Assembly (NCBI RefSeq): GCF_000633455.1 | Contig: NZ_AYMG01000032.1 | Coordinates: forward strand, 17,295 to 81,294 | DNA: 64,000 nt | DNA from: Pedobacter jeongneungensis | Lineage (GTDB): Bacteria; Bacteroidota; Bacteroidia; Sphingobacteriales; Sphingobacteriaceae | Direction of reading: 5' to 3' | Part shown: positions 44,350 to 52,808 of the stretch, in pieces | Layout: each line of letters starts with the position of its first letter | How positions within the stretch are numbered: position 1 is the stretch's first letter | Notes under the pieces: model-generated | Seen by the model: the letters and a program-made list of their open reading frames with translations, nothing else | What the model was told of the DNA's origin: nothing | The model's database searches: none | Program-made: the position numbers and the translations under genes

Positions 44350-45189
44350 ATGAAAAAATTAAAGATTACTTTATTCTTTTGGTTAATCCTTTTCACATTG
44401 CACGGGCAAGATCGTAACATTAATAAGAAGGTTTTCGTTACAACTAATAAAACAACATTCTTAATTTTCAATAGTGAAATTGACTTCTTCGATTATGGAT
44501 CGAAAGAAGTAGGAGTTGAAATGACGGAAAAACCGAATATTTTGAAACTAAAAGCAACGGCAAGAAATATCAGGGAAACTAATTTAACTGTATTAACTAA
44601 GGATGAACAATTTTATTCAATCCTGGTCAATTATAAAGAAACACCGGATACCTTAAACTATTTTTTTAAGAGTGACAAGCAAGTAACAAACAAAAATGGC
44701 TCAAATTTCCAGCCAACAGCAGATCCAGAAAAGAAAGTGAAATCTGAGTTTGAAAATAATTCAGAAGAAATTATTAAGCTTTCTAAAAAACAAACTCCTA
44801 TAACTGGAGGAAGGCAGGGAGATGTAATAGCTCTTGTCAAAGGTGTATTCATTAAAGATGATAAAATTTATGTTCTAATTGGATTTGTTAATCAATCTTC
44901 CATAAATTATGATTTCGATTTTATAAAATTTTATATTAGAACAAAAGCCAGATTAAAAAAAGCCTCTGCCCAGGACACGCAGATAGATCCTATATTTACA
45001 TCTAATAATGGTGAATTTTTAAAACTTGGAGCCCATGGAAAGGAAGAAAATAATCAGGTCTTCGTTTTCGAGAAATTTACCATTCCAAAACAAAAAGAAT
45101 TCGTAATTGATATTGGTGAGAAAAATGGCGAAAGGAATTTAAAATTCGATCTTCCAGGAAGCGCAATTTTAAGCGCAAAGAAGTTCTAG
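44350..45189 (+). CDS. traN: TraN conjugation protein (VirB9-like)
   Basis: A 279-residue protein with a signal peptide (ILFTLHGQ) and beta-rich domains, starting 1 nt after the traM stop. It matches TraN, the VirB9-like outer-membrane-complex subunit. Last gene of the tra block before the terminator. Expected traL, traH, traP and traQ are not seen in this operon. Confidence 0.85.
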   Translation: MKKLKITLFFWLILFTLHGQDRNINKKVFVTTNKTTFLIFNSEIDFFDYGSKEVGVEMTEKPNILKLKATARNIRETNLTVLTKDEQFYSILVNYKETPDTLNYFFKSDKQVTNKNGSNFQPTADPEKKVKSEFENNSEEIIKLSKKQTPITGGRQGDVIALVKGVFIKDDKIYVLIGFVNQSSINYDFDFIKFYIRTKARLKKASAQDTQIDPIFTSNNGEFLKLGAHGKEENNQVFVFEKFTIPKQKEFVIDIGEKNGERNLKFDLPGSAILSAKKF

Positions 45190-45258
45190 CCGAGCAATTA
45201 TATACACAAAAGGATTAAAAGCTCTTAAAACAGCTTAAACAGTCAAATATTAAAAAAT

Positions 45259-45285
45259 TAAAGAGCTATAACAGGCTCTTTTTTC
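45259..45285 (+). terminator. Terminator of the tra operon
   Basis: AAAGAGC (45260-45266) pairs with GCTCTTT (45275-45281) around a short loop, followed by T-rich DNA. It ends the tra transcript just before the origin. Confidence 0.75.
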
Positions 45286-45385
45286 TTTTCCCTTTTATTT
45301 ATTAGCTTTTACCAATAACATAAAAACCATGAGCCGCAGGCGAATTCCTAATATTATAAGAATATATAAGAGTTATAATAATGGC

Positions 45386-45868
45386 TGCAATACTCGAACG
45401 CAGGTATACGAAAGAATCATTCAGGGCTATATTTCATGCTGCAATACTCGAACGCGAGTAACATACTCTGCAAAGTTCGAACGCAGAGACACAATACTCG
45501 AATGCAGTGCTGCAATACTCGAACGCAATGCTACAAAGATCGAACGCAATGCTGCAATACCCGAACGCAAAGTTGCAAAGTCCGAATGCAATGCTGCAAT
45601 ACTCGAACGCAGGTATCATTTTAATATAAAAATGTGTTTAAGATAGCCTTTAAATAAAAAATGAAAGGGGAAAAGGTCTTTGGATTTAAAAAAAGTATCC
45701 ATTCTAAGATAAATTATAAGACACAACATAATCGACGCTGCAAAGATCGAATACAAAATATTTATTTTTATCAATTTTTTTATGCGTGACCGCTGCAATA
45801 CACGAACGTAAAAAAAAAGGCCTCATTGATAGAGGCCTTAGAAAAGATAAATGCAATACTCGAACGCA
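45386..45868. repeat. Iteron array, candidate origin of replication
   Basis: Twelve copies of a 17-bp unit, consensus TGCAATACTCGAACGCA, in one orientation. Starts: 45386, 45440, 45469, 45490, 45511, 45532, 45553, 45574, 45595, 45739, 45794, 45852. Copies 3-9 are exactly 21 bp apart, two helical turns. AT-rich DNA lies on the left (45330-45380) and between copies 9 and 10 and may be the unwinding region. No perfect DnaA box seen. The array is downstream of rep. Confidence 0.9.
45811..45839 (-). terminator. Rep terminator inside the iteron array
   Basis: AAGGCCTC (45817-45824) and GAGGCCTT (45832-45839) form an eight-pair stem; on the - strand a T-run follows (A at 45811-45818). It sits between iterons 11 and 12. 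Confidence 0.8.
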
Positions 45869-45870
45869 AA

Positions 45871-46971
45871 TTATGATAATAGATCCGCTTCCTGAACTTT
45901 TTGTTTTGCTTGAGAAAGAGTAAGATTAACTGAGAATGAGCGATAATATGCAGCTTGGTAGGCTTCTGCTTTCTCTTTTAAATTTACAGTGGGATTATTA
46001 AGCCAACGCTGAAAAGGATCTTTTTCATCTCTGTATTTTGTATCGCTATACAAGCCTTTATACTGATTTTTCAACAGATCCCAAAGGTTTCTTTTGAAAG
46101 AATTATGACCAGAGGGTTCTTGTAAGGGTTTTAAGAAGTTTAATTCCACATAATAATCCTCATCATATTTCCTGGCATTATCGCCCTGAGTGAATGTGAA
46201 GGTAAATGGGATCATTCCTTTAGTCACCATAGCATCTAAAACGCGTTTTAAAGAAGTTTTTCGGTTACGAGGTTCCTTAACATCAATGCCTGCAAGACTG
46301 GCTAAGTAATCAACAGCAAGCTTAGTTTTGGTATTATTGGTGCTTAATACAATATGACTGGTTTTATATAGAAAGAGAAATAATCTTTTCCTTCCATCAC
46401 CACCACGTCCTTTTCCAACCATGCTATAACCATTTGACTCAATGTTATAGTATCTCGATAGTGCTCCTTGTATGAATTCGTCAGAAACCCGGATTTCATA
46501 CAACTTTATTGCATTGCTTTTTCGGTCTACATTGAGTTTAATATCTTTAAGGATGGGAAAGTTTGTCAATGAAATTGTTTGCGATCCCTGTTGAGTAGTA
46601 TACTCCCTAGAAAAGATAATATTTTTTTGTAAAGCCTGGAATAAAGCGTAGTCAAATACAGTTTCAAATTTATGCCCAAAATATTCCGGAGCATCAAGTT
46701 TTGGATTAGCTTTCAAGACAGGGTGCTTCTCACAAAGATCCTGTTTATTTCGGCCAGACTCCTTGGCAAACTCATTTAAGGTGAAGCATGTAAATCCAAA
46801 AAGGTTCTTATTTAATCGCTTGGTTAGGAATACGATAACATCAGTGATCATTCCGGCGTCATGCCCAAAGGATTTCTCAATGTCTTTCAAATTATCGGCA
46901 ACACTTCTATCAATACGGCTTAAAGCGTAAACAAAATCTCCAGCTGGTGCTTTACTTATTTCTGCCTTCAT
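45871..46971 (-). CDS. rep: Replication initiator protein (iteron-binding Rep)
   Basis: A 366-residue protein whose gene ends 3 bp from the last iteron. Basic and helix-rich, with winged-helix-like segments such as DVIVFLTKRLNKNLFGFTC and KRLFLFLYKTSHIV. No family signature is clear, but gene size, charge and position beside the iteron array fit a Rep_3-like or related plasmid initiator. It follows the small regulator by 5 nt. Confidence 0.7.
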   Translation of the reverse strand: MKAEISKAPAGDFVYALSRIDRSVADNLKDIEKSFGHDAGMITDVIVFLTKRLNKNLFGFTCFTLNEFAKESGRNKQDLCEKHPVLKANPKLDAPEYFGHKFETVFDYALFQALQKNIIFSREYTTQQGSQTISLTNFPILKDIKLNVDRKSNAIKLYEIRVSDEFIQGALSRYYNIESNGYSMVGKGRGGDGRKRLFLFLYKTSHIVLSTNNTKTKLAVDYLASLAGIDVKEPRNRKTSLKRVLDAMVTKGMIPFTFTFTQGDNARKYDEDYYVELNFLKPLQEPSGHNSFKRNLWDLLKNQYKGLYSDTKYRDEKDPFQRWLNNPTVNLKEKAEAYQAAYYRSFSVNLTLSQAKQKVQEADLLS

Positions 46972-46976
46972 AAATA

Positions 46977-47288
46977 TTAATCTTTACTATTTTCAATACT
47001 CGACAAATTATCGGCTAAAATCAATTCAAATATCTTGATTGGATCCACCTCAAAAAATTCTGCCATTTTCAAGATGTGGCCAACCCGGAAATTATGGGGC
47101 ACAAAATGTCCTTCAGCATCCTTTAGTTTATTATAATGGATATTCAGATCCTTAGCCAAAAGGGAAACAGGAACGAATTGATTAACTATAATATCTGAGA
47201 ACTTGAGTATAACCCCATTATTGATGAGAGCCGAAATTGTGTGATATCGTAATTCTTTTGTAGATGTTCTAGAATTTTTTTTTGTCAT
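46977..47288 (-). CDS. Small HTH-like regulator upstream of rep
   Basis: A 103-residue protein in an operon with rep. VSLLAKDLNIHYNKLK with KMAEFFEVDPIKIFELILAD looks like an XRE-type HTH. A perfect 16-bp palindrome, CATTTGTCTACAAATG (47286-47301), overlaps its start codon, so it may repress itself and rep, setting copy number. That is inference. Confidence 0.6.
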   Translation of the reverse strand: MTKKNSRTSTKELRYHTISALINNGVILKFSDIIVNQFVPVSLLAKDLNIHYNKLKDAEGHFVPHNFRVGHILKMAEFFEVDPIKIFELILADNLSSIENSKD

Positions 47289-47303
47289 TTGTCTACAAAT
47301 GTA
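47286..47303 (-). promoter_or_regulatory. Operator palindrome overlapping the rep operon start
   Basis: CATTTGTCTACAAATG (47286-47301) is a perfect palindrome with a 2-nt centre and covers the start codon at 47286-47288. A -7-like box TACATTTG (47296-47303 on the - strand) overlaps it. Confidence 0.6.
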
Positions 47304-47346
47304 AATAAAAATTGATAAAAATAAATTTTTGTTGTATCTTTATGCC

Positions 47347-47868
47347 ATGAAAGTTAACGCAGGGCTAATGGCTATAATATTAAGTATATTGTTTAATATA
47401 AACAATAGCTATTCTCAGTACACCCATTACGAAGGACAAACTCAGGCTACAATTAGTGGCAGCAAAACTGATATAGGTTTCTTAGGTGGAATTGGCGCGC
47501 AATATTACACAACTGATTTCATATCTCTGCAATTTAATTTAGGCTATGAGTGGGGTAGACCACATCAGGCGTATTATAAGGCTTATAATCTTGATTTTGG
47601 AATGACCTATACTCCTGTGGAATTAGGAAGGTCATTTTACCTGAACCTGAAAGCTTTGGGTAGTGTTGCAACACAAAAGATAACCGACAATGTTTTGATT
47701 TCCGCATCAACTTTTAACTATGGCGGTAAGATAGGGGGAGGGCTTGAATACTACCTTGATGATAGAACAGCATTAGAATTCAGCGGACTTCAGGGCTTTT
47801 ATGCTAAGAAAACCTTGGGTCAGAAACAATATGAAGTCGGCTTAACAATTAAAATAAATATTAATTAA
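47347..47868 (+). CDS. TraO-like outer-membrane beta-barrel protein
   Basis: A 173-residue protein from ATG 47347 with a signal peptide ending near NNSYSQ and alternating beta strands (FISLQFNLGYEW; GLEYYLDDRTALEF; YEVGLTIKININ). The end resembles TraO of Bacteroidetes mating systems. It lies apart from the tra operon, with rep and the iterons between. It could also be an unrelated small porin. Confidence 0.5.
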   Translation: MKVNAGLMAIILSILFNINNSYSQYTHYEGQTQATISGSKTDIGFLGGIGAQYYTTDFISLQFNLGYEWGRPHQAYYKAYNLDFGMTYTPVELGRSFYLNLKALGSVATQKITDNVLISASTFNYGGKIGGGLEYYLDDRTALEFSGLQGFYAKKTLGQKQYEVGLTIKININ

Positions 47869-47902
47869 CAATAAACAATTAACACAATTAACACTTTTTT
47901 TT

Positions 47903-48442
47903 ATGAAAACATCTAAATTATTTAAAGCAGTTTTATTATTATCAGTTTTATCCCTTTCATTATTTACAGCTTGTAAAAAAACCTCCTCAGCAGATGACAA
48001 AGTAGAGGAAGAACGTCAAAATCAAAAAAATGAGGCCGCAAGAAAACAGGCAATCATTGATAAACTAAATGGTAAAACCTATAAACTGGAGAGCATACAA
48101 AATGTTACAACCGGTGAAATGCTAAATGCATCAGCAATGTTTCCCGCTTGCATTGGGGATGATACTTTTACCACATCTGATGGAAGTATAATTTCTTGGG
48201 ATTACGGCAAAAGCAAATGTGCAGCAGTTAATAATACGATTCAGAGCAATTTCAATTTTACAGACAAAGACACTGACAGTATCCGTTTTTCAGGAATGGA
48301 CGAAGAGAATGCGTTTAAAGCACAAGGTATAAGAAAACAAGTTGTCTATATGGTTAAATCAATGGACTTGACTGCAAAAAAATTGGTTCTTTCTTTTAAA
48401 CTGGCAAATGGTAACGAGATAAACCGTACCTACAGTTTTTAA
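47903..48442 (+). CDS. Lipocalin-like lipoprotein
   Basis: A 179-residue lipoprotein: signal peptide with lipobox FTAC (Cys near residue 24), then an acidic coiled stretch, then LNGKTYKLESI and a late S-W-D-Y, as in lipocalin-like DUF5004-type lipoproteins. Role unknown. It precedes the giant adhesin genes by about 70 nt. Confidence 0.6.
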   Translation: MKTSKLFKAVLLLSVLSLSLFTACKKTSSADDKVEEERQNQKNEAARKQAIIDKLNGKTYKLESIQNVTTGEMLNASAMFPACIGDDTFTTSDGSIISWDYGKSKCAAVNNTIQSNFNFTDKDTDSIRFSGMDEENAFKAQGIRKQVVYMVKSMDLTAKKLVLSFKLANGNEINRTYSF

Positions 48443-48515
48443 TTAGAGCTGCTTCTTAAGTTAAGGAGACAGTAGTCACCTTTTTCCCTTTCATTTCTCA
48501 ATAAACACAATAAGT

Positions 48516-51500
48516 ATGAACCCGAATTTTACTTATAGGGGGCTTATATGCCTTATTTTCCTGATAACAATGGGATTATCGTCTCATTCTCAGGTTAATA
48601 TCTCGCCAAACGGAAATTTCCACATGGAAAGTGAGGATATCTATTTTAGTGATGACGTTCCAACTTTCACTAATAAACTGTTCTATGCTGTGCCTAATGG
48701 ATCTGGACCGATAGCTAATTTTCCTGCAATGGGAGCACGATATCAAGGAGACGGTGGACAAAGGTATTCTGATCGTACCGCTTGGTATTCCTATTCTGGA
48801 AACGGATATATTACAGGTACTTTTTCATTTGTTCCACAGTATGACCAGGAGAATAATCCCATCACAGTAAATCAGTTTGTCACCTATTGTGGAAGGAGAC
48901 CTAATGCATCAGGTAATTGTAAATACACAAATTATAAATACAACTCATTTCTTATACAAGTCGAGGTTCCATATTTCCTAAATACGGATGCCATTAAGAT
49001 TATATGCAATACACAAGCTCCTATTCAAATAGCTGATTATTTTAAGTCAACAATAACAGGTGTAACCTTTAAAGTTGATGGTGTTATAACAAGTACAATT
49101 GAACCTGGATCATTAGGCCTGGGCGAACATGTGGTTACGGCAGAAAAGTTTTATAACAATGGTAATTATACCGGTGAATTTAGGTTTACAATATTAGAAA
49201 AGCCAGTGCCTGTCATTACGCCAAACGGAAGTACCAATATATGCGAAGGATCAAATGTTGTATTATCTGCACCAGTTTCTCCGACAGGCCAGGTTTATAC
49301 CTATCAATGGAGCACTGGTCAGACTTCAAGAGACATAACTGTTAGTAATGCAGGGAATTATACTGTAACAATATCAAATGGAGCGTGCTCTTCTACTTCC
49401 CCTTCAATTTCAGTTTCTACTAAACCTGTTCCTGATAGATATGTAAATGTAACTGGCAATACCAGTATTTGCGATGGGGAAACTTCAATATTAACGGCAT
49501 CAAATGCAAAATCATATCTGTGGTACAAAGATGGAATAGCAACTTCTATAACTACACAGTCAATAACTATAAGTACAGCAGGTTCTTATAGTTGCGTTCT
49601 AACAGGAGATAATGGCTGCTCGGTGAGTACAAATCCGACAGTGATTACTGTTAAGCCAAATCCAAGACCTACCATATCGGTTACAGGCTCATTAACATTT
49701 TGTGACGGGGATAAAGTTACACTAACGGCACAATCAACAGGAATTCCGAACAATTACCAATGGAGCAATGGTCAATCAGGGCAGACAATTCAAGTGTCAA
49801 CCTCAGGAATTTATTCTGTAACAGCTACTAATCCTGGATCCTGTCAGTCTACTAGTATACCTGTTGTAGTAAACGTATTGCCGAATCCAAAACCTACCAT
49901 TACTGCCGTAGGCCCTACATCGTTTTGCGTAGGGGATGGGGTGAAGTTAATCGCGTCACCAGGTAAATCCTATCAATGGAGTAGCGGTGAAACGACACAG
50001 GAGATATTTGTTAAAACTCCTGGAACATTTTCAGTTGAAGTTGAAAACACCAATGGCTGTATCAGGGTATCGGATCCAACGACAATTACCGTTAAACAAC
50101 GTCCGAATCCCTCTATAGTTACTGAGGGTTCTCTATCATTATGTGCAGGACAAACAGTTAAACTAACTTCATCGATTACTGGTGATGCTTATGTTTGGTT
50201 TCCAAATGGAGAAACTACCCAAAGCATTAATGTGTCAAATGCAGGTACATATTATGTACAAGTTTTTAAGGACGGTTGCTCTGGTAATTCAGAATCGAGA
50301 ACTGTAACCGTCACTAATCCGGTAATCCCCACGATTCAAAATTTAAATGGATTAAATACACCATGCTATGGTGAAATTGTAACATTGCAGGCAAGTTCTG
50401 GCCAAAGTTTTCTTTGGAGTACCGGCGAAACTAGTCAAGCGATCCAGATAACCCAAGGAGGAACATACTTCGTTACAACAAAAGATGCGAAAGGTTGCAG
50501 CGCAGTTTCCCAAAGCATCCGAATTATATACAAAAACCAATTTACACCAATTGTAACCGCAAGTGGTAATACAACAGTATGTGATGGTGACGGAGTGCTT
50601 CTTACTGCTACAAACGGAAAATCTTATTTATGGAGTAATGGTGCAACCACGCAAAGTGTTACAGTTTTTGCTAGTGGTGCTTTTACTTGCAAGGTTACAA
50701 ATAGCGAGGATTGCACTGTGGAGACACCTCCAGTAACTGTAACTGTAAACCAAAGGCCTAAGCCGAATATAGTGTCATTAAGCTCAACCACATTTTGTCA
50801 GGGAAGTTCAGTAACATTATCAGTGGGAAATCCTGTGGGGGGTGCAAACTATACCTGGAGTAATGGCCAAAATGGGCAGTCCATCACAGCTACAACGGGG
50901 GGAATATACACAGTTACCGCAATGTACCAGAATGGATGTTCTGCGGTAAGCAATTCACAAGTAGTAAACGTCTTACCGATTTCTAAACCGACAATTACTG
51001 CAAGTGGTGATCTAGATTTTTGTGAGGGTGGATCTGTAAGATTGACTATAAACGAAACGGGAGATAAATACCTTTGGAGCACTGGAGAAACAACAAAATC
51101 TATTTTAGTTTCTACTACAGGTAGTTATTCAGCAACTATTACAAACAATAATGGTTGCAGCTTAAGTTCAACTCCGATTTCGGTAAACGTTAAAGTAGCA
51201 CCAAAGCCAGTAATCACATCAAATGGCCCTTTAACACTGTGTCAAGGGAGTTCAGTAATATTATCAGTTGCAAACCCTGTACCAGGTGCAAATTATTCCT
51301 GGAGCACCGGGCAATCTGGCCAATCGTTGTCTGTAAATGGTTCAGGTAACTATATTGTCACAGCGGTTTATACCAACGGATGTTCCGGAGTAAGTGAGGC
51401 AACCATTGTTAAGGTTTTACCAATTGCCACACCAACAATTACGGCTAGCGGACCGCTCTCTTTCTGTCAGGGAGGATCTGTTACATTATCAGTAAACGAA

Positions 51501-52796
51501 ACTGGCGATTCTTATTTATGGAGTAATGGAGAAACTTCGAAAAGCATCGAAGTAAAATCTGGAGGAACATATACGGCAACAATTACAAATGTAAATGGGT
51601 GTTCTTTATCTTCAGCACCAGTAAGCGTCCAGGTCTACCAGGTTCCAAAACCAACTGTAAATGCTAGCGGACCTTTAACTTTTTGTCAAGGAAACAGTGT
51701 AACATTAACCGTATCAAATCCACAATCAGGAGCAAATTATACCTGGAGCAATGGTGTAAGCGGTCAAACTACCACAGTTAACAGTTCAGGTTTATATAGT
51801 GTAAATGCATCATATACTACTGGATGTAGTGCTGTAAGCAACGCTAGCGCGGTATTAGTTCTACCCATTGTGAAGCCAACTATAACCGCCAGTGGACCAC
51901 TTAATTTCTGTGAGGACGGGTCCGTTACATTAACCATCAATGAAACTGGTGATTCATATTTATGGAATACTGGCGAGACAACAAAAAATCTTCTTGTGAG
52001 AACTTCTGGTGTATATACTGCAAAAATCATTAATAATAATGGTTGTAGCCTTTCGTCTGAAAGTGTTGCTGTATTTGTAAACCCATCACCAAAACCTTTA
52101 GTAAGCGCAAACAAACCTTTAACATTCTGCCAGGGAGAAACATTAACATTAAATGTTACAAACCCTTCTCCAGGGGCAACTTATACGTGGAGTAATGGAT
52201 TAACTGGTCAATCTTTAGATGTTAAATCAGCCGGTTCGTATACTGTTACAGCAGTTTATGCAAATGGCTGCTCCAAGATTAGTGACGCGACATTAATAGA
52301 AGTATTGCCGATCGTGAAGCCTACAATCAGTGCGAGTGGATCTTTAACATTTTGTGAAGGACAGTCGATAACGCTAACTATCAATGAAAGTGGTGACAAT
52401 TATTTGTGGAGCGATGGTGTTGTAGGAAAAATCCGAACCGTCACAACCTCTGGAAATTATGTTGCAACTATTTCGAACAAGAACGGTTGTAGTCTATCTT
52501 CTTCCCCTATAGTTATAACAGTTAATGCGAATCCAAAGCCTGTTATTATTACTAGTGGTAACACTACATTTTGTGCTGGTGAGAGCATTCAAATGTCAGT
52601 TCCGGCTACTCCAGGATTCACCTACAAATGGAACACTGGCGAAACAACTAATCAAATTACAGTTTCACAAGCCGGAAATTATTTCGTTTCAGTAACAACG
52701 GATAAAGGCTGTACAAATACTTCATCAACTATTCCAGTAATAGTATTGCCAAATCCAAAACCATCAGTATCGATCAAAGTCGTTACCAAACAATAG
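48516..52796 (+). CDS. Giant secreted Ig-like repeat protein, 1426 aa
   Basis: Signal peptide (residues 1-25, ends SHSQ), a unique N-terminal region (residues 26-230) and sixteen Ig-like repeats of about 74 residues. Each repeat has the core FC-x-G-x-x-VTL, YLWS-x-GET, then S-x-x-V and NGCS. From 51.0 kb repeats come as dimers with an exact 444-bp period. Unlike its neighbour, it has no T9SS C-terminal domain or PKD domain and simply ends after the last repeat. Probably a surface or secreted adhesin; how it crosses the outer membrane is unclear. Confidence 0.8.
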   Translation: MNPNFTYRGLICLIFLITMGLSSHSQVNISPNGNFHMESEDIYFSDDVPTFTNKLFYAVPNGSGPIANFPAMGARYQGDGGQRYSDRTAWYSYSGNGYITGTFSFVPQYDQENNPITVNQFVTYCGRRPNASGNCKYTNYKYNSFLIQVEVPYFLNTDAIKIICNTQAPIQIADYFKSTITGVTFKVDGVITSTIEPGSLGLGEHVVTAEKFYNNGNYTGEFRFTILEKPVPVITPNGSTNICEGSNVVLSAPVSPTGQVYTYQWSTGQTSRDITVSNAGNYTVTISNGACSSTSPSISVSTKPVPDRYVNVTGNTSICDGETSILTASNAKSYLWYKDGIATSITTQSITISTAGSYSCVLTGDNGCSVSTNPTVITVKPNPRPTISVTGSLTFCDGDKVTLTAQSTGIPNNYQWSNGQSGQTIQVSTSGIYSVTATNPGSCQSTSIPVVVNVLPNPKPTITAVGPTSFCVGDGVKLIASPGKSYQWSSGETTQEIFVKTPGTFSVEVENTNGCIRVSDPTTITVKQRPNPSIVTEGSLSLCAGQTVKLTSSITGDAYVWFPNGETTQSINVSNAGTYYVQVFKDGCSGNSESRTVTVTNPVIPTIQNLNGLNTPCYGEIVTLQASSGQSFLWSTGETSQAIQITQGGTYFVTTKDAKGCSAVSQSIRIIYKNQFTPIVTASGNTTVCDGDGVLLTATNGKSYLWSNGATTQSVTVFASGAFTCKVTNSEDCTVETPPVTVTVNQRPKPNIVSLSSTTFCQGSSVTLSVGNPVGGANYTWSNGQNGQSITATTGGIYTVTAMYQNGCSAVSNSQVVNVLPISKPTITASGDLDFCEGGSVRLTINETGDKYLWSTGETTKSILVSTTGSYSATITNNNGCSLSSTPISVNVKVAPKPVITSNGPLTLCQGSSVILSVANPVPGANYSWSTGQSGQSLSVNGSGNYIVTAVYTNGCSGVSEATIVKVLPIATPTITASGPLSFCQGGSVTLSVNETGDSYLWSNGETSKSIEVKSGGTYTATITNVNGCSLSSAPVSVQVYQVPKPTVNASGPLTFCQGNSVTLTVSNPQSGANYTWSNGVSGQTTTVNSSGLYSVNASYTTGCSAVSNASAVLVLPIVKPTITASGPLNFCEDGSVTLTINETGDSYLWNTGETTKNLLVRTSGVYTAKIINNNGCSLSSESVAVFVNPSPKPLVSANKPLTFCQGETLTLNVTNPSPGATYTWSNGLTGQSLDVKSAGSYTVTAVYANGCSKISDATLIEVLPIVKPTISASGSLTFCEGQSITLTINESGDNYLWSDGVVGKIRTVTTSGNYVATISNKNGCSLSSSPIVITVNANPKPVIITSGNTTFCAGESIQMSVPATPGFTYKWNTGETTNQITVSQAGNYFVSVTTDKGCTNTSSTIPVIVLPNPKPSVSIKVVTKQ
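49201..52785 (+). repeat. Ig-like repeat array of the 1426-aa protein
   Basis: Sixteen protein repeats of about 74 residues. Equivalent bases of the GETTKSI-type repeat lie at 51090, 51534 and 51978, exactly 444 bp apart, giving dimer units of 148 codons. Confidence 0.8.
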
Positions 52797-52808
52797 ATTA
52801 TTGTTATT

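Noticed and set aside
45329..45646. 105-residue + strand frame with heptad-like repeats
   Set aside because: It is a by-product of the 21-bp iterons, which give seven-residue repeats in several frames on both strands (also 45434-45624).
45386..45868. Iterons as a CRISPR array
   Set aside because: The unit is 17 bp with 4-bp gaps, and the longer gaps are irregular. There are no spacers and no cas genes.
51764..52114. Antisense frames inside the giant adhesin genes
   Set aside because: They are open only because of the biased repeat sequence; they recur at each repeat unit and have no ribosome site.
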